Shown here piece by piece: positions 55,067-64,000 of a stretch of 64,000 nt of DNA (positions are counted from its first letter, which is position 1; every line of letters begins with the position of its first letter). The stretch is from positions 1 through 64,000 of the forward strand of contig NZ_JARXWB010000004.1 of the NCBI RefSeq assembly GCF_029892425.1, read 5' to 3'. The notes below the pieces were generated by a model that saw nothing but the letters and a program-made list of their open reading frames with translations, did no database searches and was not told the origin of the DNA. The position numbers were made by a program, and so were the translations under genes. The DNA comes from Bradyrhizobium sp. BR13661. GTDB lineage: Bacteria > Pseudomonadota > Alphaproteobacteria > Rhizobiales > Xanthobacteraceae.

Positions 55067-56395
55067 TCAGGTCGACGTGGCGGGGAGAATGGTAGCTGAA
55101 GATGACGGCGAGGAGGTCTTTGCAAAACGCGCGATGGTCCTCTCCGGGAAGATGAGTGCGAACGCGGCAACCGCACCGATAATGAGAATGCCGGCGGTGA
55201 ACGTCATCGCGTGGGCATAGCCGAGCGCGGTGTTGCTGCCCGCCTCCCCCACAATCCAGCCGGTCAGCGCGTTCGAGAACAGCGCGGAGGCTGCATTGCC
55301 GGAATAGATCACGACGATCAGCCGGCCGCGCTGGGCCGCCGGCGCAACGGCACCAAGCGCCACCGGACCGAAGATCGTGGTCAGGCTCGGCGCCGCGAAG
55401 GCTATCGCGACGCAGGCGAGCTGGAGTGCGCCCGAGGTCACGATGCTGAGCAGCAGCGCGCAGCCCGCGATCAGCAACGCAAAACCCGAGGCGTTGCCGA
55501 GGCACGCACGCAGGCTCCAGCCCCGACGCTGCAGGACCTGCGTGATCCAGGAGCCGCTGAGCAGCAGCGGCGACTGGAACATGTAGATGGCCGAAATGAT
55601 CCAGCCGACATCGGTCGGCTTGTAGCCGAGACCGAGCTGCAGGAACGGCGGCAGCCATGTCGCGGAGATGCCGACGATCCAGTACGACATGGTCGACATG
55701 ATGATGACGCCGATGACCGTCGGATCCAGCCACAACAGCCGTGCCGGCACGTTCGGCGACGCCGCGGGCGCATCGTGACTGACGTTCGCCGCGGCGTAAG
55801 GTCCCTCCCCGCCGATGACGCTCCAGGCGATCATCCAGGCGATGCCGAGCAGGCCGCAGACCAGAAAGCCCGTGCGCCAGCCGTGATTGATGATCACGTA
55901 GGTCAGCAGCGGTCCGCCGGCCAGAAGTCCGACGCTGATGCCCTGCAGGACCACGGCGCTCGGGACGCTGCGCTTGTCGGCGGGAAACCAGTTGTAGCAG
56001 GCGTGTAGCGCCGTCGGCAGCCCCGGCCCCTCACCCGCGCCGAGAAGAATGCGGCACACGACCAGCACCATCACGGAGCTCGAGAAGAACACCGGCAACT
56101 GCGTCGCAGACCAGATGGCGGCGAGCAGCATCAGGATCCACTTCACGGGAAAGCGGCCGACGGCGAACAGCCCGACCGCCATGCCCGAGAGCGAGAACAG
56201 CAGGAAGAAGCTGCTGCCGATGAGGCCAAATTCTTTCGGGCTGAGCGACAGCTCCTTCATCATCGGCACCGCCGAGAGGCCGAAGACCAGCTTGTCGAAG
56301 AAGTTGATGGTCTGAAACAGAAACAACATGACGAGAACCGCATAGGCGCGCGCAGGCACCGCAGGTCCCGTCGTCAAGCTCTCCGATGATGGCAT
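55067..56395 (-). CDS. MFS transporter, probably for aromatic or organic acids
   Basis: 442 residues with 12 membrane segments. MFS signatures: INFFDKLVFGLSAVPMMKEL near the start, AGEGPGLPTALHACYNWFPA, and GVIIMSTMSYWIVGISATWL. It resembles the anion:cation symporter group that imports aromatic acids and tartrate-like substrates. Located between the flavin hydroxylase (49-base gap upstream) and the FAH gene (23 bases downstream). Substrate is not established. Confidence 0.87.
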   Translation of the reverse strand: MPSSESLTTGPAVPARAYAVLVMLFLFQTINFFDKLVFGLSAVPMMKELSLSPKEFGLIGSSFFLLFSLSGMAVGLFAVGRFPVKWILMLLAAIWSATQLPVFFSSSVMVLVVCRILLGAGEGPGLPTALHACYNWFPADKRSVPSAVVLQGISVGLLAGGPLLTYVIINHGWRTGFLVCGLLGIAWMIAWSVIGGEGPYAAANVSHDAPAASPNVPARLLWLDPTVIGVIIMSTMSYWIVGISATWLPPFLQLGLGYKPTDVGWIISAIYMFQSPLLLSGSWITQVLQRRGWSLRACLGNASGFALLIAGCALLLSIVTSGALQLACVAIAFAAPSLTTIFGPVALGAVAPAAQRGRLIVVIYSGNAASALFSNALTGWIVGEAGSNTALGYAHAMTFTAGILIIGAVAAFALIFPERTIARFAKTSSPSSSATILPATST

Positions 56396-56444
56396 CTTTT
56401 CCCCCTGTTGAATTTGTCGTTGTTTTTTTCATTGAAGCCGCTGT

Positions 56445-58016
56445 TCATTGAAGCCGTGCTGCAAGACCCGACAGCATCGCCGCCAGTCCGGCCTCGTCCG
56501 CCCCGACGCCGAAGACGTAATGATCGGGGCGCACGATCGCGGCCGCACAGGCGTGCCGTGTGAACCAATCCGTCACCACGCCGCTCTCTTCCCGCAGAAC
56601 GTCCGGCCCCTGATCGTGATCCGCCTTCGCGATGGCGATCAGGCGCAAGCCCGTCTCCGCCGCGCGTGTCGCGATCGCGCGCGAGCGTGCCAGGGCGCTG
56701 TCGCCCTTGAGCACGAGCCGCCACCCGGCGCCGCACATCGTGTCGAGCAATTGCCGGCTGCCGGCCGTGATGATCCACGGTTGGGGAAACAGCGTGCCGT
56801 TGGCGGCATGCGGAACGTCGGCGCGCAGGCCGCAGCTGAGCGGCGGCACGATCTCCTGGCGGGTGATGGTGCGCGGCACGCCGCCGCCCTCGGCGAGAAT
56901 ACGAACATCGCGCGCAGCAGCGGCTTCCGGATCGCGCTCGCAGATGACGTGACCGATCGCCTTGATCCGCGTCGTCAGCTCTCGAACGTGAGCACTGCGC
57001 TCGTCCTGGTAGGTGTCGAGCAGTGCATCGCCGGAGTTTCCGCGCAAGACGCGCGCAAGTTTCCAGACTAGGTTTGCGACGTCGCGAACGCCCTGGCACA
57101 TGCCCTGGCCGATGAACGGCGGCTGCTGATGGGCGGCATCTCCGGCAAGAAACACTCGCCTTTCGCGCCATTTGCTGGCGACGAGGGCGTGAAAGCGATA
57201 GCTCGCGGCACGCCACAGCGTCGCATCATCAGGCGAGAGCCAGCGCGCCAGGAGACGCCAGACCTGATCGGGCTGCTCCATGGCGCGCGGATCTTCACCG
57301 GGCAGCAGCATGATCTCGAAACGCCGATGCGAGCCGGGCCCGACAATATAGGTGGTCGGCCGCGACGGATCGCAGAACTGCGCTGCCGTGCGCGGCAGTT
57401 TTGCTACTCCTGTAGCGTTGACCCTGAGGTCGACCACGAGCCAGGGTTCGTCGAAGACCAGATCGTCAAAGCCGATCTCGAGCTGGCGTCGGACCGTGCT
57501 CGATGCGCCGTCGCAGGCAATGACATAGTCCGCGGTGACGTTCCGTATGCCCCGGTCGCCGCTCAGCTCGAGCGTTACGCCATCAGGCGTCTGATCGAGC
57601 TGGCGGAGCTCGGTGCCGAGCTCCACGACCACCGACGACTGGGATCGCGCATGCGCGCGCAGGATCTCCTCGACCGGCGGCTGGGTGAAGACCATGGTCG
57701 GGGTGTAGCCGAGCGGATAAGGCTCGCTCACCATGTCGATGCGGCGGATCAATTGGCCGCGCGCGCCGAAATGTTCCGAAGCCGGAAACGGCGCGATGTG
57801 CGGACGCAGTCGTTCGGCAACACCGAGATTGTCGAACAGGCGCAGGATCTCGTGATCGAGCGCGATCGCGCGCGGCTTGTCGTAGACCGCGCGGTCGCGA
57901 TCGACAGCCAGCGTCCGGATCCCCTCCGCGCCAAGCAGGTTGGCTGCGACAGCGCCTGACGGGCCGAAGCCGACAATGGCAACCTGGTACTCGTTCGCGC
58001 TGATCGAACCTGACAC
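56445..58016 (-). CDS. FAD-dependent aromatic hydroxylase, MhpA-like
   Basis: 523 residues from GTG 58016 (GAGG 11 bases upstream; TTG 58025 has GAGG only 2 bases before it). The Rossmann GxGxxG is VAIVGFGPSGAVAANLLGAE; the second FAD motif is RVFLAGDAAHQQPPFIGQGM; the DG fingerprint is VIACDGASSTVRRQL. The family includes 3-(3-hydroxyphenyl)propionate hydroxylase and phenol/resorcinol hydroxylases. It would make a catechol-type diol for the neighbouring dioxygenase. Substrate is unknown. It starts 42 bases after the dioxygenase stop. Confidence 0.88.
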   Translation of the reverse strand: MSGSISANEYQVAIVGFGPSGAVAANLLGAEGIRTLAVDRDRAVYDKPRAIALDHEILRLFDNLGVAERLRPHIAPFPASEHFGARGQLIRRIDMVSEPYPLGYTPTMVFTQPPVEEILRAHARSQSSVVVELGTELRQLDQTPDGVTLELSGDRGIRNVTADYVIACDGASSTVRRQLEIGFDDLVFDEPWLVVDLRVNATGVAKLPRTAAQFCDPSRPTTYIVGPGSHRRFEIMLLPGEDPRAMEQPDQVWRLLARWLSPDDATLWRAASYRFHALVASKWRERRVFLAGDAAHQQPPFIGQGMCQGVRDVANLVWKLARVLRGNSGDALLDTYQDERSAHVRELTTRIKAIGHVICERDPEAAAARDVRILAEGGGVPRTITRQEIVPPLSCGLRADVPHAANGTLFPQPWIITAGSRQLLDTMCGAGWRLVLKGDSALARSRAIATRAAETGLRLIAIAKADHDQGPDVLREESGVVTDWFTRHACAAAIVRPDHYVFGVGADEAGLAAMLSGLAARLQ

Positions 58017-58058
58017 TGATCTCAAGACCTCGTTGACGTTTTGACAGATCGTCGCGCT

Positions 58059-58955
58059 CTACGGCGCGGCGTAGCGAACGGACAATTGCGCTGATTTGAC
58101 GTGGTCGGCCTTGGGCGGCGCGATGCCCCATTGATCGGTGCGGCCGGGCGGCCAGACCCATTGATCCGGCCCCCGCACGACGTAGCTGTCGTCGACCTGC
58201 AGCACTTCCGCCGTGTATTCGATCACCGTCCCCGAGGGATCGATGAAGTAGGAGAACACGTTGTCGCCGGGACCGTGGCGGCCGACGCCCCAGGCAATCG
58301 GGAAGCCCGCATCGATCATGCGTCCGGAGCCGCGCATCACCGCTTCCAGGCTCGGCATCAGAAAGGCGACGTGATTGAGGCCGTTGACCTTGGCGTCGGC
58401 GATCACGACCGCATGGTGATCGCTGTTGCAGCGGACGAACGCCATCGCCTTCGAACGGTCCGTCAGCCGAAAGCCGAGTGCCCGCTCGTAGAAGGCGGCG
58501 GAGCGATCGACATCGGTGCTGTTGAGATTGACATGGGCAAGCCGTTCGGGCCGGTCGCCTTGGGATGGCTCGGGCGCATGACTGACATCGCCGTGAACGA
58601 AGCGCAGGAGGCCGCCTTCCGGCGCGCGAAGGGCCATCATCATGCCGCCATCGGGCGCGTCGTTGGGAGCTGGACCGCGAACCAGACGTGCGCCCTCGGC
58701 AACGGCCTTGGCGGCGATGGACTCCATATCGCGGGCCGTTGCCACGCGAAACGTGACTGCGCCGAGTTCCGGCCGCTCACTCGGATAGAGCGCGACGACG
58801 TGATGGTTGCTGCCGGTGGCGCGCAGGTAGACCATTCCGGCCGCCCGCGTGACGAGCGTCAGGCCCCAGACGTCGCAATAGAATTTTACGGAGCGGTCGA
58901 GGTCCGGCGTGCCGAGATCGACGCTGCGCAGCGCTGTCACCGGAAACCGGGCCAT
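58059..58955 (-). CDS. Extradiol-type (VOC) dioxygenase
   Basis: 298 residues from ATG 58955 with GGAG upstream. It contains two VOC modules: residues 8-120 (SVDLGTPDLDRSVKFYCDVW) and about 137-250 (AHVNLNSTDVDRSAAFYERA). The C-terminal module keeps the metal triad pattern: His in LAHVNLN, His in NHVAFLM and Glu in VIEYTAE. Type I extradiol dioxygenases of this kind cut catechols with Fe or Mn. First gene of the minus-strand unit. Confidence 0.87.
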   Translation of the reverse strand: MARFPVTALRSVDLGTPDLDRSVKFYCDVWGLTLVTRAAGMVYLRATGSNHHVVALYPSERPELGAVTFRVATARDMESIAAKAVAEGARLVRGPAPNDAPDGGMMMALRAPEGGLLRFVHGDVSHAPEPSQGDRPERLAHVNLNSTDVDRSAAFYERALGFRLTDRSKAMAFVRCNSDHHAVVIADAKVNGLNHVAFLMPSLEAVMRGSGRMIDAGFPIAWGVGRHGPGDNVFSYFIDPSGTVIEYTAEVLQVDDSYVVRGPDQWVWPPGRTDQWGIAPPKADHVKSAQLSVRYAAP

Positions 58956-59151
58956 GAACGCACTCCTCCGTCACGCACTGTCCGGGCAGACCAGACGTGG
59001 CTTTCTTGATCGCAGCCGCTACTTCTCGGCCGACACCCCCTTTTATTACACAAAATCGATATCGCAATATAAATTTATAGATTTTTTGGAATCGTGATCA
59101 GATGTATATGATGACCAACCGCCAGCTGAGCGGACAACGGAGACTTGAGCG
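58956..59151. promoter_or_regulatory. Divergent promoter region of the aromatic unit and GntR gene
   Basis: AT-rich (59030-59115) between the dioxygenase and the GntR gene. A partial dyad ATCA-N8-TGAT lies at 59097-59112. GntR/FCD regulators often bind such sites between themselves and their target; this is inference. Confidence 0.5.
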
Positions 59152-59871
59152 GTGGAGTTGACTGCAGCGCCCCCCTTGCCCGCGCCATCGACGCAGGCAA
59201 GCCACGTCTATGACCGGCTGCGCGAGGACCTGCTGTCCGGACGCCTCGCCCCGTCGCGCAAGCTGCAGATGCGATTTCTCACGGAGACCTATCAAACGGG
59301 CCAAACGCCCCTGCGCGAGGCGCTCAACCGCCTGACCGCCGACGGGCTGGTCGAGGTCCGCGAGCAGCGCGGCTTCTACGTCAAGGACGTCAGCCGCGCG
59401 GAGCTTGCCGAGCTGACCAAGACCCGCTGCTGGGTCGAGGCGCTGGCGCTACGCGAGTCCATGGCGGCGTCGACACCGCAATGGGAGGAGCAGCTTGTCC
59501 TGGCACAGCACCGCTTGAGCCGCGTGCCGCGGTCGCTGAGCGCCACCGCGTTCGAGGACAATCCGGAATGGGAGAAGCTGCACCGCGTCTACCACCGCGC
59601 CCTGATCGGCCAATGTGGCTCGCAATCCCTGATCGCGTTCTGCGGCCAGCTTGCCGACCAGCTCTACCGCTACCGGCGGCTGTCGATCAGCAAGGCCTTT
59701 CCCTCCCGCCATGTCGGTGACGAGCATGCCGCAATCACGGAGGCGGTCCTGAGCGGCGATTCCGATCTGGCCGTAAAGCTTCTCGCGGCGCACTATCAGC
59801 GAACGGCCGACGTCATCCTTCAGGACGAGGCTATTTTCCCGGAATTGCGGGGCGAGGCTCACCGGGCCTAA
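59152..59871 (+). CDS. GntR-family regulator (FadR/FCD type)
   Basis: 239 residues from GTG 59152 with GGAG 9 bases upstream. Winged helix: HVYDRLREDLLSGRLAPSRK, TGQTPLREALNRLTADGLVE. FCD ligand domain from ~80: WVEALALRESMA, HRVYHRALIGQCGSQSLIAF, DEHAAITEAVLSGDSDLAVK with metal-binding histidines. Divergent from the aromatic unit, which it probably controls in response to a pathway acid. Confidence 0.92.
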   Translation: MELTAAPPLPAPSTQASHVYDRLREDLLSGRLAPSRKLQMRFLTETYQTGQTPLREALNRLTADGLVEVREQRGFYVKDVSRAELAELTKTRCWVEALALRESMAASTPQWEEQLVLAQHRLSRVPRSLSATAFEDNPEWEKLHRVYHRALIGQCGSQSLIAFCGQLADQLYRYRRLSISKAFPSRHVGDEHAAITEAVLSGDSDLAVKLLAAHYQRTADVILQDEAIFPELRGEAHRA

Positions 59872-59915
59872 AGCGCGATGCACTTTTCCGGATCATGCTC
59901 GAGCGCCCATCCTCT

Positions 59916-60143
59916 TCAGTGCGCTCCGTGGAGCGTGCAGGACGTGGTGCAGGTGACGGTATTGCCGTGATCGCACGACTTGCAGGCGGCAACGCACTGG
60001 TTCATGTCGCGGGGGTTGTAGGACGAGTAGCTGCGCATCGGGCACAGAGGCGTCGAGCCGGTGACGTCCTGCTCCTGGTTGCAGGCGGCCGTCAGAAGCG
60101 CCAACAAGATCACCGCAAACAGACGCATGGCAAACAGTCGCAT
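59916..60143 (-). CDS. Small cysteine-rich lipoprotein
   Basis: 75 residues from ATG 60143 (or ATG 60128). Lipobox LLTAAC after a short hydrophobic stretch. The mature part (about 55 residues) has seven more Cys: STPLCPMRSYSSYNPRD, QCVAACKSCDHGNTVTCTTS, CTLHGAH. A tiny disulfide-rich or metal-binding outer-surface protein; no family recognised. Confidence 0.62.
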   Translation of the reverse strand: MRLFAMRLFAVILLALLTAACNQEQDVTGSTPLCPMRSYSSYNPRDMNQCVAACKSCDHGNTVTCTTSCTLHGAH

Positions 60144-60359
60144 GGGACGACAACCATCGGACGAGTGACGTTCGCGGGCAATCTTGCACAGCAACCTTGC
60201 CCCGGGCATTCCCATCGCCGGGAACCGCAACGCGCGATTCGCCGTTCTCCATCGAGGATGCGTCTCAAATATTAAGAACGGATTGCGACCACGCGACGCC
60301 TCGTAAAGACACGGATGCAGAACATCGTGCCTTATTTTCAGCGGCGTCTCCGGCCCTCG

Positions 60360-60536
60360 TCAGGCAGCAGCCCTGGTCGCGATCGCCTGGCGCATGTCTA
60401 CCGCAAGCTGACGATATTGCTCCGACAGTTTTAGATAGAATTCGCGCTTGTTGCCGTCGGTGGCGAGCTTGGCAATCAGTTCGCATTCGGCGGTGAGCGT
60501 CTCGAACCGTTCCAGCCTGTCCTCAAGTTCTGTCAT
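60360..60536 (-). CDS. Small helical protein, hypothetical
   Basis: 58 residues from ATG 60536, GGGGAC upstream; a longer start to 60623 has no site. All-helical, charged: TELEDRLERFETLTAECELI, KLSEQYRQLAVDMRQAI. No known domain. It precedes the cyclase gene in the opposite sense of operon order, 105 bases away. Confidence 0.5.
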   Translation of the reverse strand: MTELEDRLERFETLTAECELIAKLATDGNKREFYLKLSEQYRQLAVDMRQAIATRAAA

Positions 60537-60641
60537 CGGCGTGTCCCCATCAAACGCCTCAAGGACAACAAACCTAAGCCCGCAAAATGAGTCACGGCGA
60601 ACATCGTTATGGGATAGAATCAATTATTCCCGCACGAACGG

Positions 60642-62378
60642 CTATTTGCTCTCCATCCGCCAGGCGCCGTCCCAATCTGCCGCCGGCGGCGTGACCTCGA
60701 ACTGCGCGATGCGCGCGAGCATGGCCTGTGACGGGCCATCGCCGGGGACGCTCTCCAGCGCCGCGTTGAACGCGGTGCGGGCGTCGTCGAAACGGCGCGA
60801 ACGATAGGCGGAAAGGCCGTCAGCATAGTGCGCACGCAGGCTCTCCTGCGGCGCGGCGAGTGCGCCTCCCCGCCCCATCACCTCGAATACCGGCTGCGGC
60901 ACGCTCTGGCCGACCACCGCGAGACGATCGATCTCGCGCAGTTCGAGCCGCGATCCGATTGCCTCGGCGGTCGCCTGCGAAATCAGGATTCGGGTACCGT
61001 AGACCTTGTTCACGGCCTCCAGGCGCGAGGCGAGGTTCACGGCGTCGCCCATCACGGTAAAGCTCATCATCAGCTCGGAGCCGATACTGCCGGTCAGCAC
61101 CTCGCCGGTGGCGATGCCGATCCGCAGATCGCACAGCACCGGCATGGTGCGGATACCGAGCAGATCAGGCAGCTGCTTCTGCAGCGCGGGCACCTGCTCG
61201 GCCATGTCGATGGCGGACTGGCCGGCGAGCAGCGCCTGCTCGTCCGCCTCGACGAAGGGCGGGCCCCAATAGGACATGATGGCGTCGCCGATATATTTGT
61301 CGATCACGCCGCGGTTGTTGCGGATCGGGGCCGACATCACGGTGAAGTAGTGGTTCATCACCTTGACGAGGCCGCGCGGCGTCATGCCCTCGCTCATCGC
61401 GGTAAAACCGCTCATGTCGCAGAACATGATGGTCATCACCCGCCGCTGGCCGTCGATCGTGACCTCGGGCCGGTCGATCAGACCCTGTACAATCTTGGGA
61501 TCGATATAGCGGCCAAAGGTCTCGCGAATGCGCTCGTTGTGGCGCAACTGCTCGATCATGCGGTTGAAGGCGGCGGCGAGCTCGCCGATCTCGTCCTGGG
61601 TCGACACCGCGATGCTCTTGTCGAAGCGGCCGGCCTCGACCTCGCGGGCCCCGGCGAGCAACAGGCGCACCGGGCGCGTGATGCCGCCGGAGACCAGCAG
61701 AGCAAAGGCAAATCCGACCACGGCCGCGAGCAGCGTCACGATGCCCGAGATGATGATCGCCTGCCGCTGATGGCTGATCACCGTCGACGTGCTCGCGTAG
61801 ACCTGTTTGAGCATGTCGCCGCGGATCGCGTCGACCCGCTGCGTGAAGAGGTCGCGAAGCGCGTCCGCGTGGGCGAGCGTATCGCGCGCGCCGGCAAAAT
61901 TCTTGGCATCAAGCTCCTTCAGCAGCTTGGCGTCTTCCTCGGCGAGATCGTGGCTTAGCTCGGTGACGGCATTCTCGATGCGTGTCTCGATGCGGGCGAG
62001 CGCGGCGTTGTCCGACGGAGTGCTGGTGTCGTTAATGATTTCGTTGATCAGCTTTCGCGCGGCGTCCGCCTCCTGCTCTACAAGCGGATCGGTGTCACGA
62101 AAGATGCGCAGGCGTGCGGCAAACCCCTCCTCGTCCGGCGGGATCTGCGTCTTGGCGATCACCATGCGTCGCAACGCCAGCGCCCGTTCGAGCGAACGAA
62201 TGTTGACCCGCGCCAGATGGCCGTAAGCCGGAATATAGCGGTTGGTCAGCTCGTCCAGGAGAATGCCGACCTGGCTCGACATCACCATCGACAGGATCGA
62301 GGTGATCAGCATCAGGACGATCAATCCGAGGGCGATGCCGACGATCTTGCGCCGGATCGACTGGTTGAAAAGCGGCAT
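60642..62378 (-). CDS. HAMP-linked class III adenylate/guanylate cyclase
   Basis: 578 residues. TM1 ~12-33, a periplasmic helical sensor (about 40-200), TM2 ~206-232, HAMP (GITRPVRLLLAGAREVEAGR), then the cyclase domain from ~315. Metal Asp in TIMFCDMSGFTAMSEG and KYIGDAIMSYWGPP; the NLASRLEAVNKVYGTRIL segment gives the Asn/Arg transition-state pair. The set fits adenylate cyclase. C-terminal part (500-578) is helical. It should raise cAMP on an envelope signal. Confidence 0.92.
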   Translation of the reverse strand: MPLFNQSIRRKIVGIALGLIVLMLITSILSMVMSSQVGILLDELTNRYIPAYGHLARVNIRSLERALALRRMVIAKTQIPPDEEGFAARLRIFRDTDPLVEQEADAARKLINEIINDTSTPSDNAALARIETRIENAVTELSHDLAEEDAKLLKELDAKNFAGARDTLAHADALRDLFTQRVDAIRGDMLKQVYASTSTVISHQRQAIIISGIVTLLAAVVGFAFALLVSGGITRPVRLLLAGAREVEAGRFDKSIAVSTQDEIGELAAAFNRMIEQLRHNERIRETFGRYIDPKIVQGLIDRPEVTIDGQRRVMTIMFCDMSGFTAMSEGMTPRGLVKVMNHYFTVMSAPIRNNRGVIDKYIGDAIMSYWGPPFVEADEQALLAGQSAIDMAEQVPALQKQLPDLLGIRTMPVLCDLRIGIATGEVLTGSIGSELMMSFTVMGDAVNLASRLEAVNKVYGTRILISQATAEAIGSRLELREIDRLAVVGQSVPQPVFEVMGRGGALAAPQESLRAHYADGLSAYRSRRFDDARTAFNAALESVPGDGPSQAMLARIAQFEVTPPAADWDGAWRMESK

Positions 62379-62712
62379 GAGGTGCGGGCAAGGGCTGAAA
62401 AGAAGGGTCTATGGAACTCATTACACCGGATTTTGGCCCGGGAACACGCGCAATCGGGCCGTTCATGGCGCCAGGAACCGCCACAACCGTCGCGCAAGCC
62501 TCGCCCGTTAACAAAGGTTAAAATTGTACCTCTATCCTTCGCTGCACGAGTTCCCTCCTTCCATCCGTTTTTTGCCGCAATGTTGCGACAGCGTGACAAA
62601 TGCGAAACGATGCCGTGCCATCATCTCTGGCGTCGATTCTCGCATCGATTGAGTCTCAAGCCGCTGAGATCGCGGACCTTGGTTTGTAGTGGTTTCGCAG
62701 GGGGACCATGGA
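62379..62712. other. Divergent intergenic region, cyclase/slt
   Basis: No gene is visible. It must contain the promoters of both flanking genes. AT-rich patches near 62510-62580 could be the upstream elements; I do not see a definite -35/-10 pair. Confidence 0.4.
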
Positions 62713-64000
62713 ATGAACCAGTGCCTACGCTCGCTCGCGTGTGTCGTTGCCATGGCCGCATTGGCGCTCCTTCCGACGGAGCTGGCAGCGAAGAGCAAGT
62801 CATCAACGCCGAAGAAGACGCATGAAGCCAAATCCGGCAGCAAGTCCGCCGGCAAGCAGCGGCATGCTTCGGCCGGCAAGCACGGCAAACACGCCGAGGC
62901 CAAACGCAAGTCGAAGAAGCAGGACGACGAGCCCGCGGACAAGCCGGCGCCGCCACCGCTGACGGGCGACCTCGCCACGCTGAAGGACGCGATCGATCTT
63001 GCGCGCAAAGGCAAGACCGACGATGCGACCGCGGCCCGCGACCGCATTGCCGATCCCGCCGGCCAGAAGCTCGCCGACTGGTTCCTGCTGCGCCATTCCG
63101 AGAGCACCGCCCCCTTCAAGCGCTATGCCGCCTTCCTCGCCGCCAATCCGGATTGGCCGAGCGCCGTCCTGCTGCGCAAACGCGCCGAGGCGCGGTTGTG
63201 GCAGGAGAAGAGCGACGCGGCCACCGTGCACGCCTTCACGATGGATCGGCCGATCAGCGCCAAGGGCCGTTTCGCGCTCGCGCGCGTGCTGATCGCCGAA
63301 GGCGACACTGACAGAGCGACACGCCTCGTGCGTGAAGCCTGGCGCACGGACGAATTGTCCGAGCGCAGCGAGGAGGATTCCTACGAAGCCTTCCGCGACC
63401 TCCTGACCGCAGACGATCATCGCGCCCGCATGGACAAGCGCCTCGGCGCCAAGGACTATGCCGGCGCAAGGCGCGCTGCAAAACGTCTCGGAGAGGATGC
63501 GCTCGCGATCGTCAAGGCCTGCGCCGCGGTGAACGGCAAGGAGAACAAGGCCAAGGACTATCTCGACGACGTGTCTCAAGATGCGCGCCGCGACCTCGGC
63601 TATGTCCTCTGCCGCGCGCAATGGCACCTACAGAAGGACCGCATCGATGACGCGGCCGAGGTGATCCTTGCGGCCGCGCCCGACACCATGGCGGCGCAAG
63701 ATACCGATGCTTGGTGGCGCGAGCGCCGCCTGCTGGCGCGCAAACTGCTCGACCAGGGCAAGTTCAAGACCGCCTACGACGTGGTGCGCGCAGCCGCGAT
63801 CCCGGAGATGGAGGTCTACCGCGTCGACTACCACTTCATGTGCGGCTGGATCGCGCTGCGCTATCTCGACGATCCCAAAACCGCAATAATGCATTTTGCG
63901 GCGATCGACGAGGGGTCGGCCAATCCGATCGCGCTGTCGCGGGGGCATTACTGGCGCGGCCGCGCGGCTGAAGCGATGGGCGCAGTCGCCGACGCGCAGC
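62713..64000 (+). CDS. slt: Soluble lytic murein transglycosylase, N-terminal part (cut by window end)
   Basis: At least 429 codons from ATG 62713; the gene runs past the window. A signal peptide (NQCLRSLACVVAMAALALLP, cleavage near LAA) is followed by a long Lys/Ser/His-rich linker (about 25-85), then helical repeats of the Slt superhelix: LATLKDAIDLARKGKTDDAT, KLADWFLLRHSESTAPFKRY, ALARVLIAEGDTDRATRLVR and FMCGWIALRYLDDPKTAIMH. The catalytic SLT domain should lie beyond 64000. Role: cleavage of peptidoglycan during growth and recycling. Confidence 0.87.
   Translation, partial: MNQCLRSLACVVAMAALALLPTELAAKSKSSTPKKTHEAKSGSKSAGKQRHASAGKHGKHAEAKRKSKKQDDEPADKPAPPPLTGDLATLKDAIDLARKGKTDDATAARDRIADPAGQKLADWFLLRHSESTAPFKRYAAFLAANPDWPSAVLLRKRAEARLWQEKSDAATVHAFTMDRPISAKGRFALARVLIAEGDTDRATRLVREAWRTDELSERSEEDSYEAFRDLLTADDHRARMDKRLGAKDYAGARRAAKRLGEDALAIVKACAAVNGKENKAKDYLDDVSQDARRDLGYVLCRAQWHLQKDRIDDAAEVILAAAPDTMAAQDTDAWWRERRLLARKLLDQGKFKTAYDVVRAAAIPEMEVYRVDYHFMCGWIALRYLDDPKTAIMHFAAIDEGSANPIALSRGHYWRGRAAEAMGAVADAQ

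Noticed and set aside
53647..55176. Minus-strand frame of 509 codons ending in cytochrome b561
   Set aside because: Only the last 186 codons match a family. The upstream part is an off-frame reading of the FAH gene.
54207..55733. Minus-strand frame of 508 codons ending in the FAH protein
   Set aside because: The first ~230 codons are an off-frame reading of the MFS transporter; FAH starts at 55043.

Overview
The window is chromosomal DNA of an alphaproteobacterium, most probably Bradyrhizobium or a close relative in the Nitrobacteraceae. The reasons are uniformly high GC and the order dgt-argS-SPOR-nagZ-scpA-scpB-tatABC-serS with surE-pcm-nlpD downstream. Separate yajC-secD-secF genes are followed by homologues of two mitochondrial complex I assembly factors. 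An exoR-type regulator, DUF1127/DUF1217/DUF3597 proteins and dispersed repeats familiar from Bradyrhizobium point the same way. This placement rests on recognition, not on a search. I saw no rRNA, tRNA, CRISPR array, complete insertion sequence or prophage.

Layout. 1-2.5 kb is an eroded accessory edge: a 54-codon uvrA 3' fragment, a HEAT-like protein, a HAD phosphatase broken by an amber codon, a dispersed repeat and about 0.9 kb without genes. 2.5-8.6 kb holds a four-repeat DUF1217 protein, a HigBA toxin-antitoxin pair, a COG3910-type ATPase, and an acyl-CoA synthetase/tandem-DUF296 pair. 8.7-13.8 kb carries small lipoproteins, two tandem GNAT proteins, DUF3597, DUF2189, a lytic transglycosylase and a DUF1127 micro-gene preceded by several inverted repeats. 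13.8-19.6 kb has trmFO, an unusual kinase-like/ANL C-domain fusion, a CAP protein, a class V aminotransferase and threonine dehydratase.

19.6-40.7 kb is the core: NDUFAF6-like, NDUFAF3-like, secF, secD and yajC; a DUF815 ATPase; then the long minus-strand series dgt, argS, SPOR protein, a collapsed nagZ, scpA, scpB, tatA, tatB, tatC, serS, surE, pcm and nlpD-like, which covers dNTP control, translation, envelope growth, chromosome segregation, export and repair. erpA follows divergently.

41-49.4 kb has a truncated RelE/Phd toxin-antitoxin relic, a secreted protein, a TPR protein, a hybrid histidine kinase, xthA, an exoR-like gene overlapping ilvD, and ilvD. 49.8-53.4 kb is a nickel/cobalt region: rcnR-rcnA (sensor and exporter, with an operator inside the promoter) runs toward cbtBA (cobalt uptake type), with an ATP-grasp-like gene between. 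The cbtBA genes form the tail of a tightly packed minus-strand unit that starts with an aromatic-ring degradation set (extradiol-type dioxygenase, flavin hydroxylase, MFS transporter, FAH-type hydrolase) and cytochrome b561, faced by a GntR regulator. The end holds small proteins, a HAMP-class III cyclase and the start of a soluble lytic transglycosylase.

The observations most worth follow-up are the internally deleted nagZ that still couples to scpA, the kinase-like/ANL fusion, the self-contained (possibly leaderless) rcnR control region, and the joining of aromatic catabolism and cobalt uptake in one apparent transcript.
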